A DNA stretch of 64,000 nt, taken from positions 68,594 to 132,593 of the forward strand of contig CAJOFQ010000002.1 in assembly GCA_905233955.1 (NCBI GenBank), given 5' to 3'. The stretch comes from an uncultured Lachnospiraceae bacterium. GTDB lineage: Bacteria > Bacillota > Clostridia > Lachnospirales > Lachnospiraceae. The notes beneath the pieces are model-generated. The model was not told where the DNA came from and made no database searches. It saw nothing but the letters and a program-made list of their open reading frames with translations. Position numbers and translations under genes: made by a program. Below are positions 1 through 8,507 of the stretch, piece after piece (positions within the stretch are counted from its first letter, which is position 1; each line of letters begins with the position of its first letter).

Positions 1-451
1 TTCCCCACAGGGTCAGATATTCGTTATCATTCCAGTCGTCAGTACTTTTTTGTATAGTATAATTATCATTGCTTATGATAAGCTGGGATGCATCATTATT
101 TCGCCCCAGCATCAGATCAAAAAGCTGACGCATCATTGCCTGGCTTTCACTTTCAGATTGAAGCGCAACCGAACCATCAGAAGACATTACCACGATGGAT
201 ACATTCTCATTGGCGCATATTTTCTCTAACTCGTCCGAAAAAGATTCTTCATACAGATTACCGCTCTTGGACTGGGCATTCAGCTTTTCAAAAGCATCTT
301 CCATGGATGCAGTCTTGTAGTTCAGATAAAACTCCTTCAAGAACAGGTTGTTCATCATCCATATAAGCATGAATACAAACGCCAGGCATAGAAAGATCAT
401 CCCCGTTATCTGTACATTAATGCGATAATGTTCAGGCTTTGTCCACTTCAA
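1..451 (-). CDS. Sensor histidine kinase, N-terminal part (cut by window start)
   Basis: Only the N-terminal ~150 codons are visible; the gene runs off the left edge. The reading frame gives a hydrophobic segment (ITGMIFLCLAFVFMLIWMM) followed by a soluble, probably extracytoplasmic region. This is the usual front end of a membrane sensor kinase, but no HisKA or HATPase motif is in view. It lies directly downstream of an OmpR-type regulator, which is the classic partner arrangement, so the kinase call is inferred from context and topology. It is absent from the ORF track because it is open at the edge. The start is uncertain: a TTG at 451 overlaps the end of the regulator gene and gives a short cytoplasmic lead, while the ATG at 400 would start inside the membrane segment. 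Confidence 0.7.
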   Translation of the reverse strand, partial: MKWTKPEHYRINVQITGMIFLCLAFVFMLIWMMNNLFLKEFYLNYKTASMEDAFEKLNAQSKSGNLYEESFSDELEKICANENVSIVVMSSDGSVALQSESESQAMMRQLFDLMLGRNNDASQLIISNDNYTIQKSTDDWNDNEYLTLWG

Positions 452-1109
452 ATTTGTAACCCATCCCCCATATTGTCTTGATGTAGCTTCCTGATATTCC
501 AAGCTTGCTGCGGAGCATCTTCACATGAGTATCTATTGTTCTGGCTTCACCCAGAAAATCATAGCCCCATACTGCTTGAAGTATCTGTTCTCTGGACAGT
601 GCCAGCCCTTTGTTCCTGATAAAATAAACCAGCAGTTCGAATTCCTTAACAGAAAGCCGGACATCTTCTCCCCCCACCTTGACCTCATGTGCATCCTCAT
701 CGACTATTATATCTCCGGCTATCAGCTTGCTTGCTTCTTCCTTTTGATTCCTGCGAAGCAGGGCATTCACTCTGGCCACTAATACCTTTGGAGAAAAAGG
801 CTTTGTGACATACTCATCCGCTCCCTCTATAAACGCCGCAAGCTCATCCTCCTCAGCACTTTTGGCCGTAAGCATCAAAACAGGTATTGCAGATTCTTCT
901 CTGATGTTTGAAAGAACCTTGCTCCCATCCATTTTCGGCATCATAATGTCCAATATTACAAGCGACAGATCATCATTCTCATAAAAGGCATTCAGTGCTT
1001 CCAGTCCGTCACTTGCCTCTATAACCTGGTATCCGTCCTTTTTCAAAAAATCTCCCACGAGCTTTCGCATCCTGGCTTCATCATCCGCAATTAGTATTTT
1101 TTCTTTCAT
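432..1109 (-). CDS. OmpR/PhoB-family response regulator
   Basis: A DNA-binding response regulator of 225 residues, the normal family length. The N-terminal receiver domain shows the acidic pair (ADDE, residues ~8-11), the phospho-acceptor Asp in VILDIMMPKMDG (~53) and the conserved Lys in VTKPFSP (~103). The C-terminal half is a winged-helix domain (KEFELLVYF ... AVWGYDF ... RTIDTHVKMLRSKL). It would be phosphorylated by the kinase encoded immediately downstream. Its start overlaps the stop of the upstream membrane protein by 4 bases (ATGA), so the two are probably translationally coupled. The regulated genes cannot be told from the sequence. Confidence 0.95.
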   Translation of the reverse strand: MKEKILIADDEARMRKLVGDFLKKDGYQVIEASDGLEALNAFYENDDLSLVILDIMMPKMDGSKVLSNIREESAIPVLMLTAKSAEEDELAAFIEGADEYVTKPFSPKVLVARVNALLRRNQKEEASKLIAGDIIVDEDAHEVKVGGEDVRLSVKEFELLVYFIRNKGLALSREQILQAVWGYDFLGEARTIDTHVKMLRSKLGISGSYIKTIWGMGYKFEVDKA

Positions 1110-1783
1110 AATGTACTCTCTTGAGATAGTCCATCCTCAGTATCTTCAACCTGTTCGTCAACTACAGGGTTCTCTTGTTGCTTGTTCAACTCGGCTTCAC
1201 GCTTTTTAAGCTCCTGTTCCCTTCTGTTCAGTTCCTCATCCCATGTAGCGTACTCATCCTCAAGCTGGCTTCTGTAGTTAATTATGTTCGGTGAATCACT
1301 TGTTATGGTAAGCACAAACATTATAGCTACCATAATAGCTAAAACAACATTTAAAAATATAGAGAACCCTAGTACAGGAAAGGATTTTCGATTTTCATTT
1401 TCTTCTTGTGATTTTTCCCGGAAGAATCTCTTTTTCTTCTTATCCTCCTTAGGTTCCTTTTTATGCTTGTCCTTCGTTTTATTATTTTTAGTTTTGACTT
1501 TCTTCTCAGGTGTGGATTTTATCTCCTCAGGCTCCTGCTCTACGATATCAGCTTCACTTGTAGCGGGAAGAGGAGGAACCTGCCCGGGATCGACAGCCTC
1601 ATCATTGTGTATTATATCATTAAGCTCGCGCAAAAAAGAAAGTCCAACATCAGTATGAAAGACATCCTGTTCCAATATCTGTTTGTAAACAGCCAAAACC
1701 GCTTCGGCATTACTTAAATCAAGTTGAGATTTAAGATATTCTACTGCCCGCTGTTCCTTTCTCTCTTCCGGAGTGTATTCCAT
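1106..1783 (-). CDS. Single-pass membrane protein with Lys-rich and coiled-coil segments, unknown function
   Basis: 225 residues that I do not recognise as a named family. In order: a soluble N-terminal part of ~75 residues; a strongly Lys-rich low-complexity stretch (about residues 90-130, e.g. KDKHKKEPKEDKKKKRF); one membrane segment (VLGFSIFLNVVLAIMVAIMF, ~137-158); a charged heptad-like coiled coil (EELNRREQELKKREAELNKQ); and an acidic tail. The basic side before the membrane suggests N-in, C-out topology. It sits 10 bases after metH and overlaps the response regulator by 4 bases, so it is co-transcribed with the two-component system. A sensory accessory role is possible but is only inference from position. 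Confidence 0.75.
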   Translation of the reverse strand: MEYTPEERKEQRAVEYLKSQLDLSNAEAVLAVYKQILEQDVFHTDVGLSFLRELNDIIHNDEAVDPGQVPPLPATSEADIVEQEPEEIKSTPEKKVKTKNNKTKDKHKKEPKEDKKKKRFFREKSQEENENRKSFPVLGFSIFLNVVLAIMVAIMFVLTITSDSPNIINYRSQLEDEYATWDEELNRREQELKKREAELNKQQENPVVDEQVEDTEDGLSQESTL

Positions 1784-1793
1784 ATCAATTTCC

Positions 1794-4208
1794 TCATGCC
1801 TTCGCTAATATGCGTTCCACCAGTTTTACACATTCCGCTGCATCCCTGGAATATCCATCAGCCCCTATTTCATCTGCAAAGCTTTCAGTAATACAGGCGC
1901 CGCCTATTACTATTCTGGAAGTGCAGTTCATCTCTTTTGCCTTTTCAACTACTTCCTTCATTCTCATCATGGTGGTAGTCATAAGTGCCGATAAGCCTAT
2001 TACTGCCGCTTTTTCACGGATAGCAGCGGAAACTATATCCTCTGCAGGAATATCCTTCCCTAAGTCAATAACCCGATAGCCGTAGTTCTTCAGCATAAGT
2101 ACCACAAGGTTCTTACCAATATCGTGAATATCCCCTTCAACGGTCGCAACAACTATAGTCTCTTTTTGATCATTGCTGTCGGAAATAAGCATTGGCTCAA
2201 GATAATCCATTGCCTCCTTCATGGCGTTGGCACCTGCTATGAGCTGGGGCAAAAAATATATCTTGTCTTCATAATATTTCCCTACAAGATTAATTCCTGA
2301 TATAAGATATTCATTGATAATACCCGATGGTTCAGTTCCTTTTTCCAGTTCTTTTTTAACATCATCAACTATCGAAGAATTCCTCCCCTGAACGACATCC
2401 TCAGTGATAGGATGTAGTGACTCCTGTTTTTTTTCTTTCTTTTCATGTGAGGATGAAACTGTAAGATTACCGGAGGGCACAGTGTTCAGATACCGTTCGG
2501 TAGCCTTGTCCTTGTCCATCAGCATATCAGAAGCCAGAGCTGTGTACATAAGCATTTCCTGGGAAGGATTGGCAATAGCCATTGTAAGTCCCTTTGACAG
2601 AGCTATAGAGAAAAATGCCGTATTGACAAAGGTCCTCTGGGGCAGTCCAAAAGAAATGTTGGAAAGTCCGCATACCGTAGGCAGACCAAGGGTCTGTTTG
2701 CAGTAGCTGACTGTGGCAAAGCATTTCTGCGCAGACTGAGGATCTGCGCCTATGGTCGATACCAGAATATCAACCACAGCGTCCCTTTTATCCAATCCAC
2801 ATGAGATTGCATGCTCTAAAACCGTATCAATATTATCATGCTTTTCTTCGAGTGTCTTTGGAAGTCCTGCGTCTGAAAGAGGCAATAGTATAAACATGGC
2901 TCCATATTTTCTGGCAATAGGTAAAAGCCTGGTCATCTTGTCGCTTTCTGCCGATACGGAGTTAATTAGTGCCCTTCCCGGATATATTCTCAGTGCGGCC
3001 TCCACCACATCCACATAACTGGAGTCAATGCACAAAGGCAGATCAACCGTACTTGTAACCTCATATACGGCATCTATCATGCTCTGTTTTTCATCTATGC
3101 CGTTGGTTCCCATATTTATATCCAGAATCGAAGCTCCATCTTCTTCCTGCTCCCTGGCAAAGGAATTAACTATGTCCATCTTGCCGGCTCTAAGCTCCTC
3201 CTGGAGAACCTTTTTACCGGTTGGATTGATGCGCTCCCCTATGATCAAAAACGGAGCATCATGGGATATGTCGACATTTTTTCTCTCTGAGGTAAGAACA
3301 GAAAACACTTCAGGCTCAGGCGGCAATACAGTCATTCCATTTATCCGGTCACAAAGAGCCTTAATATGCTCCGGCGTGGTACCGCAGCAGCCGCCCACAA
3401 CTGAAGCCCCGGCTTCCACAAGAGAAACCATGGCATCAGCGAATTCGTCCGGATCCATTTTGTAAACAGTTTCACCATTCTCAAGTACCGGAAGTCCTGC
3501 GTTGGGCTTGATGAGTATAGGGATCTTGGCATATTTTCGCATCTTAATCAGAGGATCCAACATTGCTTCAGGTCCCGTAGAGCAATTAATACCTACAACA
3601 TCAGCCCCCATCTCCTGCAGCACTATTATTGTAGTATCAGGCAGACTTCCAAACAGAGTCCGTCCATCCTCATTGTAGGTAAGGGATACCATCACCGGAA
3701 GATCACAGGTTTCCTTAACAGCCAATAAGCCGGCTCTGCACTCCTGCAGGCTCATCATAGTCTCTATTACAAAAAGGTCCACGCCCTCTTCCAATATAGC
3801 CCCGACCTGTTCCTTGTAGATATCTACAAGCTCTTCAAAATCCAGATCCCCTATAGGATAAAGCTGCCTGCCTGTCATAGTAAGGTCTCCGGCTACAAAG
3901 GCGCTTTCCCCTGCTGCCTCTCTTGAAAGCCTTACCATCCGTCTGTTGATATCCGAAAGCCTGCTGCCCAGACCAAACTCCTCGAGCTTGATCCGATTGG
4001 CTGTAAAAGTAGGCGCATACAAAATCTGGGTTCCCACTTTAACATAGTCCTTCTGCAAATTCAAAATCGCATCTGGGTTATCATAGATCCAGGCTTCCGG
4101 ACAGACACCGGTTGGCAAGCCTGCTTTTTGAAGATTTGTTCCGGTAGCCCCATCTAAAATTACAGGTCCTTTGGAAAGAAGTTCTGAGAAATCGAGCTTT
4201 TTTATCAT
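1794..4208 (-). CDS. metH: Cobalamin-dependent methionine synthase (homocysteine/pterin/B12 modules)
   Basis: Transfers the methyl group of 5-methyltetrahydrofolate to homocysteine through cobalamin. The 804 residues carry the homocysteine S-methyltransferase barrel (LDGATGTNLQ near the start; zinc-ligand cysteines in GINCST and GGCCGTTP), the pterin-binding barrel (from about INPTGKK), the B12 cap domain and the B12 Rossmann domain with the cobalt-ligating His in GDIHDIGKN. The C-terminal AdoMet reactivation domain of the ~1,200-residue E. coli enzyme is missing. That is common in clostridia, which must use a separate reactivation partner, and none is visible here. It follows carB by 11 bases, which implies co-transcription with purL-carAB. 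Confidence 0.93.
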   Translation of the reverse strand: MIKKLDFSELLSKGPVILDGATGTNLQKAGLPTGVCPEAWIYDNPDAILNLQKDYVKVGTQILYAPTFTANRIKLEEFGLGSRLSDINRRMVRLSREAAGESAFVAGDLTMTGRQLYPIGDLDFEELVDIYKEQVGAILEEGVDLFVIETMMSLQECRAGLLAVKETCDLPVMVSLTYNEDGRTLFGSLPDTTIIVLQEMGADVVGINCSTGPEAMLDPLIKMRKYAKIPILIKPNAGLPVLENGETVYKMDPDEFADAMVSLVEAGASVVGGCCGTTPEHIKALCDRINGMTVLPPEPEVFSVLTSERKNVDISHDAPFLIIGERINPTGKKVLQEELRAGKMDIVNSFAREQEEDGASILDINMGTNGIDEKQSMIDAVYEVTSTVDLPLCIDSSYVDVVEAALRIYPGRALINSVSAESDKMTRLLPIARKYGAMFILLPLSDAGLPKTLEEKHDNIDTVLEHAISCGLDKRDAVVDILVSTIGADPQSAQKCFATVSYCKQTLGLPTVCGLSNISFGLPQRTFVNTAFFSIALSKGLTMAIANPSQEMLMYTALASDMLMDKDKATERYLNTVPSGNLTVSSSHEKKEKKQESLHPITEDVVQGRNSSIVDDVKKELEKGTEPSGIINEYLISGINLVGKYYEDKIYFLPQLIAGANAMKEAMDYLEPMLISDSNDQKETIVVATVEGDIHDIGKNLVVLMLKNYGYRVIDLGKDIPAEDIVSAAIREKAAVIGLSALMTTTMMRMKEVVEKAKEMNCTSRIVIGGACITESFADEIGADGYSRDAAECVKLVERILAKA

Positions 4209-4219
4209 AACCTACACCC

Positions 4220-7200
4220 TTATATGCTTGCTATATCCACAAGTGTAAACCTGTCAGGCTCACTTTCCAGGCATGTGGCAAGAGCATTGGCGGTATCCAT
4301 GGCCGTAATACAATACACCCCTGTTTCAATGGCGTTTCGCCTGATCAGAAAACCGTCCCTGGTCTTGTCTCCATGTCCCTGGGTAGGTGTATCTATAACC
4401 AGATCTATCTTGTGCCCTAAAATCAGATCCATTACATTAGGAGATTCCTGAGTGATCTTATTGACCCAAAGAGCGTCAATCCCCCTCTCCTGCAAATATT
4501 TTGCAGTAGATCTGGTGGCATAAATCTTGTAGCCTAAAGCCTTGAATCTCTTAGCCACATCCACTGCCTCAGGCTTGTCTGCGTCCTTAACAGTAAGTAT
4601 CATCTGCTTGTATTTTGGAAGCACTACTCCCGCTCCCAAAAAGGCCTTGTACAAGGCTTCGGTAAAGTTGTCAGCAATTCCCAGGCACTCACCGGTGGAT
4701 TTCATCTCAGGCCCAAGAGATATCTCGGCACCTCTTAGTTTTTCGAAGGAAAAAACAGGCATTTTGACTGCGATATAGTCACTTTCCTTTGCAAGCCCCG
4801 GCTCATAGCCCAGCTCTCTTATGGTATGTCCCAGCATTACCTTTGCCGCCAGATCAACTATGGGTATACCTGTAACCTTGCTGATATAAGGCACTGTACG
4901 GGAAGACCTGGGATTGACCTCTATCACATATACCTTGTCATCCATTACAATGAACTGAATATTGATCATACCCTTGACATGCAGCGCCTCTGCAAGCCTG
5001 GCCGTATAATCCGCCAGGGTTTTCTTAACCTCTTCAGAAATTGACTGGGCAGGATAAACAGAAATCGAATCTCCCGAGTGAACTCCGGTACGCTCAATAT
5101 GCTCCATTATTCCGGGAATAAGAATATCAGTACCGTCACATACCGCGTCAACCTCGATTTCCTTGCCCTGAAGATACTTATCAACCAATATAGGATGATC
5201 CTGGGTCGTTCTGTTAATAACCTCCATAAACTGCTCTATATCGGAATCGTCCCAGGCAATCTGCATCCCCTGTCCGCCAAGCACATAGGAAGGGCGTACC
5301 AGAACCGGATATCCTAGCCGGTTAGCTACGGTACGAGCTTGAGCAGTGGTAAATACTGTATCCCCTGCTGCCCTTGGAATCCTTGTTTTTTCCAGTATCT
5401 CATCAAACAGCTCCCTGTCCTCGGCCGCATCCACATCCTCAGCCCTGGTCCCAAGAATAGGTACTCCCATTCGCATCAGGCTTTCAGTAAGCTTGATGGC
5501 AGTCTGTCCCCCAAACTGCACCACTGCCCCGTCAGGCTGCTCCATGTTTACAACATTTTCCACATCCTCAGGGGTAAGGGGCTCGAAATACAGCTTGTCT
5601 GCAATATCAAAATCAGTTGAAACGGTTTCAGGATTATTATTAATTATAATGGTTTCAAAGCCCTCTTTGGCAAAGGCCCATGTGGCGTGAACGGAACAAT
5701 AATCGAATTCTATTCCCTGTCCGATACGAATAGGCCCCGAACCAAGTACAAGGATCTTTTTGGTGTCGTTGCTCCTTGTGGCTTCATTTTCCCTGTTATA
5801 AACTGAGTAATAGTACGGAGTAGATGCTTCAAATTCGGCAGCACAGGTATCAACCATCAAAAATACTGCTTCTATGCCGTATCTCCTTCTCATATCCCGG
5901 ATCTGTTCTGTTTTTCGACCCGTAAGGGCGGCAATGGTACTGTCCGGAAACTGAAGTCTCTTTGCCTCGGCTAAAAGCTCTTCGTCGAGCTCATCTCTCT
6001 TAAGCCTTTCCTCCATCTCCACCAATATAGCTATCTTATCTATAAACCAGCGGTCAATGGATGTGATCTCAAAAAGCTCGTCTATGCTCATACCACGGCG
6101 AAGAGCCTCTGCTATACGATAAATCCTAAGATCGTCAACAAGCTCAAGCTCTTTTTTTAACCTGTAGTCCGAAAGACCGGAAAAATCCACAGAACGCAGG
6201 GATTCAACATTCTGTTCGAGAGATCTTATTGCCTTCATCAGCGCGCCTTCAAAGCTGTCACATATGCTCATAACCTCCCCGGTTGCCTTCATCTGGGTGG
6301 TCAGAGTTCTCTTGGCTGTAATGAATTTGTCAAAAGGAAGCCTTGGAATCTTGACTACACAGTAGTCCAGCATTGGTTCAAAGGAAGCGTATGTCTTTTT
6401 AGTTATCGCATTAGGAATCTCATCTAAGGTATATCCCAAGGCAATTTTTGCTGCTACCTTTGCAATAGGATAACCTGTGGCCTTGGAAGCCAGGGCCGAC
6501 GAGCGGCTGACTCTGGGATTGACTTCTATAACGCAGTATTCAAAAGAATCAGGATTCAGAGCGTATTGAACATTACAGCCTCCGGTAATTCCAAGCTCAG
6601 AAATAATATTAAGCGCGGAAGATCTTAGCATCTGATATTCCTTGTCGGAAAGAGTCTGAGATGGAGCAACTACTATTGAGTCACCTGTATGAACACCTAC
6701 CGGATCGATATTTTCCATGTTACAGACTGTAATACAGTTTCCGGCACTGTCACGCATTACCTCATATTCAATTTCCTTCCAGCCGGCAATACACCTTTCT
6801 ACCAGAACCTCATGAACCCTTGATAATCTAAGTCCATTCTCCAGTATCGCTCTTAGCTCATTTTCATCATTGGCTATTCCGCCGCCGCTTCCTCCAAGCG
6901 TATAGGCAGGACGGAGTACAACAGGATAGCCTATGGTATTGGTAAAACGGACGCCATCATCTACATTGTTAACCACCTTGCTGGCAGCTATTGGCTCTCC
7001 GATCCTCTCCATGGTGTCTTTGAATTCCTGACGATCCTCAGCCTTTTTTATTGTGGATGCCGTAGTTCCTATCAATCTTACATTATGCTTTGCCAGAAAT
7101 CCGGATTCTTCCAGTTCCATTCCAAGGTTCAGTCCCGCCTGTCCTCCCAGTGTAGGAAGCAGACAATCCGGCTTTTCTTTTTCAATGATCTGTTCTAAAA

Positions 7201-7417
7201 GGCGGATCGTAAGGGGCTCAATATATACAGCATCGGCGATCTCTTTATCCGTCATAATGGTTGCAGGGTTAGAATTAACAAGTACAACCGTAACTCCCTC
7301 TTCCTTTAATGAACGACAAGCCTGGGTACCGGCGTAATCAAATTCCGCTGCCTGTCCAATTACAATTGGGCCTGAGCCTATCACCATAACTTTTTTAATA
7401 TCTGCTCTTTTAGGCAT
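4220..7417 (-). CDS. carB: Carbamoyl-phosphate synthase large subunit
   Basis: Makes carbamoyl phosphate from bicarbonate, ammonia delivered by CarA, and two ATP, for pyrimidine and arginine synthesis. The 1,065 residues match the full-length family: two homologous halves, each opening with a nucleotide-binding start (VMVIGSGPIVIGQAAEFDYAG and VLGSGPIRIGQGIEFDY) and an ATP-grasp fold (VEVNPRVSRSSALASKATG, VIEVNPRSSRTVPYISKVTG), then a C-terminal allosteric MGS-like domain. Its start overlaps carA by 8 bases, so the subunits are coupled. A second full-length carB lies at 52728-55946 without its own carA. No PyrR-type attenuator was seen. Confidence 0.97.
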   Translation of the reverse strand: MPKRADIKKVMVIGSGPIVIGQAAEFDYAGTQACRSLKEEGVTVVLVNSNPATIMTDKEIADAVYIEPLTIRLLEQIIEKEKPDCLLPTLGGQAGLNLGMELEESGFLAKHNVRLIGTTASTIKKAEDRQEFKDTMERIGEPIAASKVVNNVDDGVRFTNTIGYPVVLRPAYTLGGSGGGIANDENELRAILENGLRLSRVHEVLVERCIAGWKEIEYEVMRDSAGNCITVCNMENIDPVGVHTGDSIVVAPSQTLSDKEYQMLRSSALNIISELGITGGCNVQYALNPDSFEYCVIEVNPRVSRSSALASKATGYPIAKVAAKIALGYTLDEIPNAITKKTYASFEPMLDYCVVKIPRLPFDKFITAKRTLTTQMKATGEVMSICDSFEGALMKAIRSLEQNVESLRSVDFSGLSDYRLKKELELVDDLRIYRIAEALRRGMSIDELFEITSIDRWFIDKIAILVEMEERLKRDELDEELLAEAKRLQFPDSTIAALTGRKTEQIRDMRRRYGIEAVFLMVDTCAAEFEASTPYYYSVYNRENEATRSNDTKKILVLGSGPIRIGQGIEFDYCSVHATWAFAKEGFETIIINNNPETVSTDFDIADKLYFEPLTPEDVENVVNMEQPDGAVVQFGGQTAIKLTESLMRMGVPILGTRAEDVDAAEDRELFDEILEKTRIPRAAGDTVFTTAQARTVANRLGYPVLVRPSYVLGGQGMQIAWDDSDIEQFMEVINRTTQDHPILVDKYLQGKEIEVDAVCDGTDILIPGIMEHIERTGVHSGDSISVYPAQSISEEVKKTLADYTARLAEALHVKGMINIQFIVMDDKVYVIEVNPRSSRTVPYISKVTGIPIVDLAAKVMLGHTIRELGYEPGLAKESDYIAVKMPVFSFEKLRGAEISLGPEMKSTGECLGIADNFTEALYKAFLGAGVVLPKYKQMILTVKDADKPEAVDVAKRFKALGYKIYATRSTAKYLQERGIDALWVNKITQESPNVMDLILGHKIDLVIDTPTQGHGDKTRDGFLIRRNAIETGVYCITAMDTANALATCLESEPDRFTLVDIASI

Positions 7418-8492
7418 TCTTATTCCCCCTCTTTCGGGCCATCATATCACAGAACCTGTCAAACAATACTCCGCTGTCCATAGGTCCCGGAGCTGCCTCC
7501 GGATGAAACTGTACGGTAAAAATGTCTTTATTTATATATGCCATGCCTTCGTTAGTTTTGTCATTGACATTAACAAATGACGGCACAGCAACATCCTTCG
7601 GAATGCTGTTTTCATCTACTACATAACCGTGATTCTGCGACGAAATATATACCTTGCCTGTTTTTACATCCTTTACCGGATGATTGCCGCCTCTGTGCCC
7701 GTATTTCATCTTGTGTGTATCCCCGCCGTTAGCCAGCGCCAGAAGCTGATGTCCCAGACATATTGCAAAAATCGGAATATCCGATTCACATAATATTTTA
7801 ATCTGATTAATAATACCGGTACAGGATTTAGGATCACCAGGGCCGTTTGACAACAGTATTCCATCAGGTTCATCTCTGATAATTTGTTCGGCCAGGGTAT
7901 CCGCAGGATAGACATTCACCTGACATCCTCGCCTGGACAGGGACTTGGCTATGCTTTTTTTGGCGCCAAGATCCAGCAATGCTACCTTGTAGCCCTTGCC
8001 CTTTACTACATAGGGCTTTTTGCAGGTAACCTTTGATACCACATCACCTACACTATAGCCTTTAATAACTGACAGCACTTCATCCGGATTAACATCCTCG
8101 GTTGTTATCATGCCGTTCATGGTTCCCTTATTACGAAGCCTTCTGGTAAGGGATCTGGTATCTACACCGCAGATCCCCGGAATATCTGATTTGATCAGAA
8201 AATCCTCCAGGCTTCCCATACTTCTAAAATTACTGTCAAGCCTTGATAATTCCCTTACTATATAACCGTCTGCCCATGACCTTTCAGATTCCATATCATC
8301 AGTAAAGCCATAATTGCCAATCAGAGGGTAGGTCATAACAATCGCCTGCCCTGCATACGATGGATCGGTAAGCACCTCAAGATAACCTGTCATAGATGTA
8401 TTAAAAACAATCTCACTTATGGCAGTTCTCGTTGAACCTATGCTTGTTCCTGTATATACAGTTCCATCTTCTAATATAAGCTTCGCCTGCAT
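7410..8492 (-). CDS. carA: Carbamoyl-phosphate synthase small (glutaminase) subunit
   Basis: Hydrolyses glutamine and passes ammonia to CarB. The 360 residues comprise the N-terminal CPSase small-chain domain (LILEDGTVYTGTSIGS) and a class I glutamine amidotransferase domain, with nucleophile Cys in FAICLGHQLLAL and the His-Glu pair in VQFHPEAAPGP. It starts 15 bases after purL and overlaps carB by 8 bases. It is the only carA in the window, so it may have to serve both CarB proteins unless another copy exists elsewhere. Confidence 0.97.
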   Translation of the reverse strand: MQAKLILEDGTVYTGTSIGSTRTAISEIVFNTSMTGYLEVLTDPSYAGQAIVMTYPLIGNYGFTDDMESERSWADGYIVRELSRLDSNFRSMGSLEDFLIKSDIPGICGVDTRSLTRRLRNKGTMNGMITTEDVNPDEVLSVIKGYSVGDVVSKVTCKKPYVVKGKGYKVALLDLGAKKSIAKSLSRRGCQVNVYPADTLAEQIIRDEPDGILLSNGPGDPKSCTGIINQIKILCESDIPIFAICLGHQLLALANGGDTHKMKYGHRGGNHPVKDVKTGKVYISSQNHGYVVDENSIPKDVAVPSFVNVNDKTNEGMAYINKDIFTVQFHPEAAPGPMDSGVLFDRFCDMMARKRGNKNA

Positions 8493-8507
8493 ATGCGTGC
8501 CTTTCTA

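Noticed and set aside
88-366. Plus-strand ORF of 92 codons at the window start
   Set aside because: It is a shadow of the sensor kinase frame on the minus strand, has no ribosome site and shows no recognisable composition.
4209-4219. SAM or cobalamin riboswitch before metH
   Set aside because: Only 11 bases separate carB and metH, so no riboswitch can fit.
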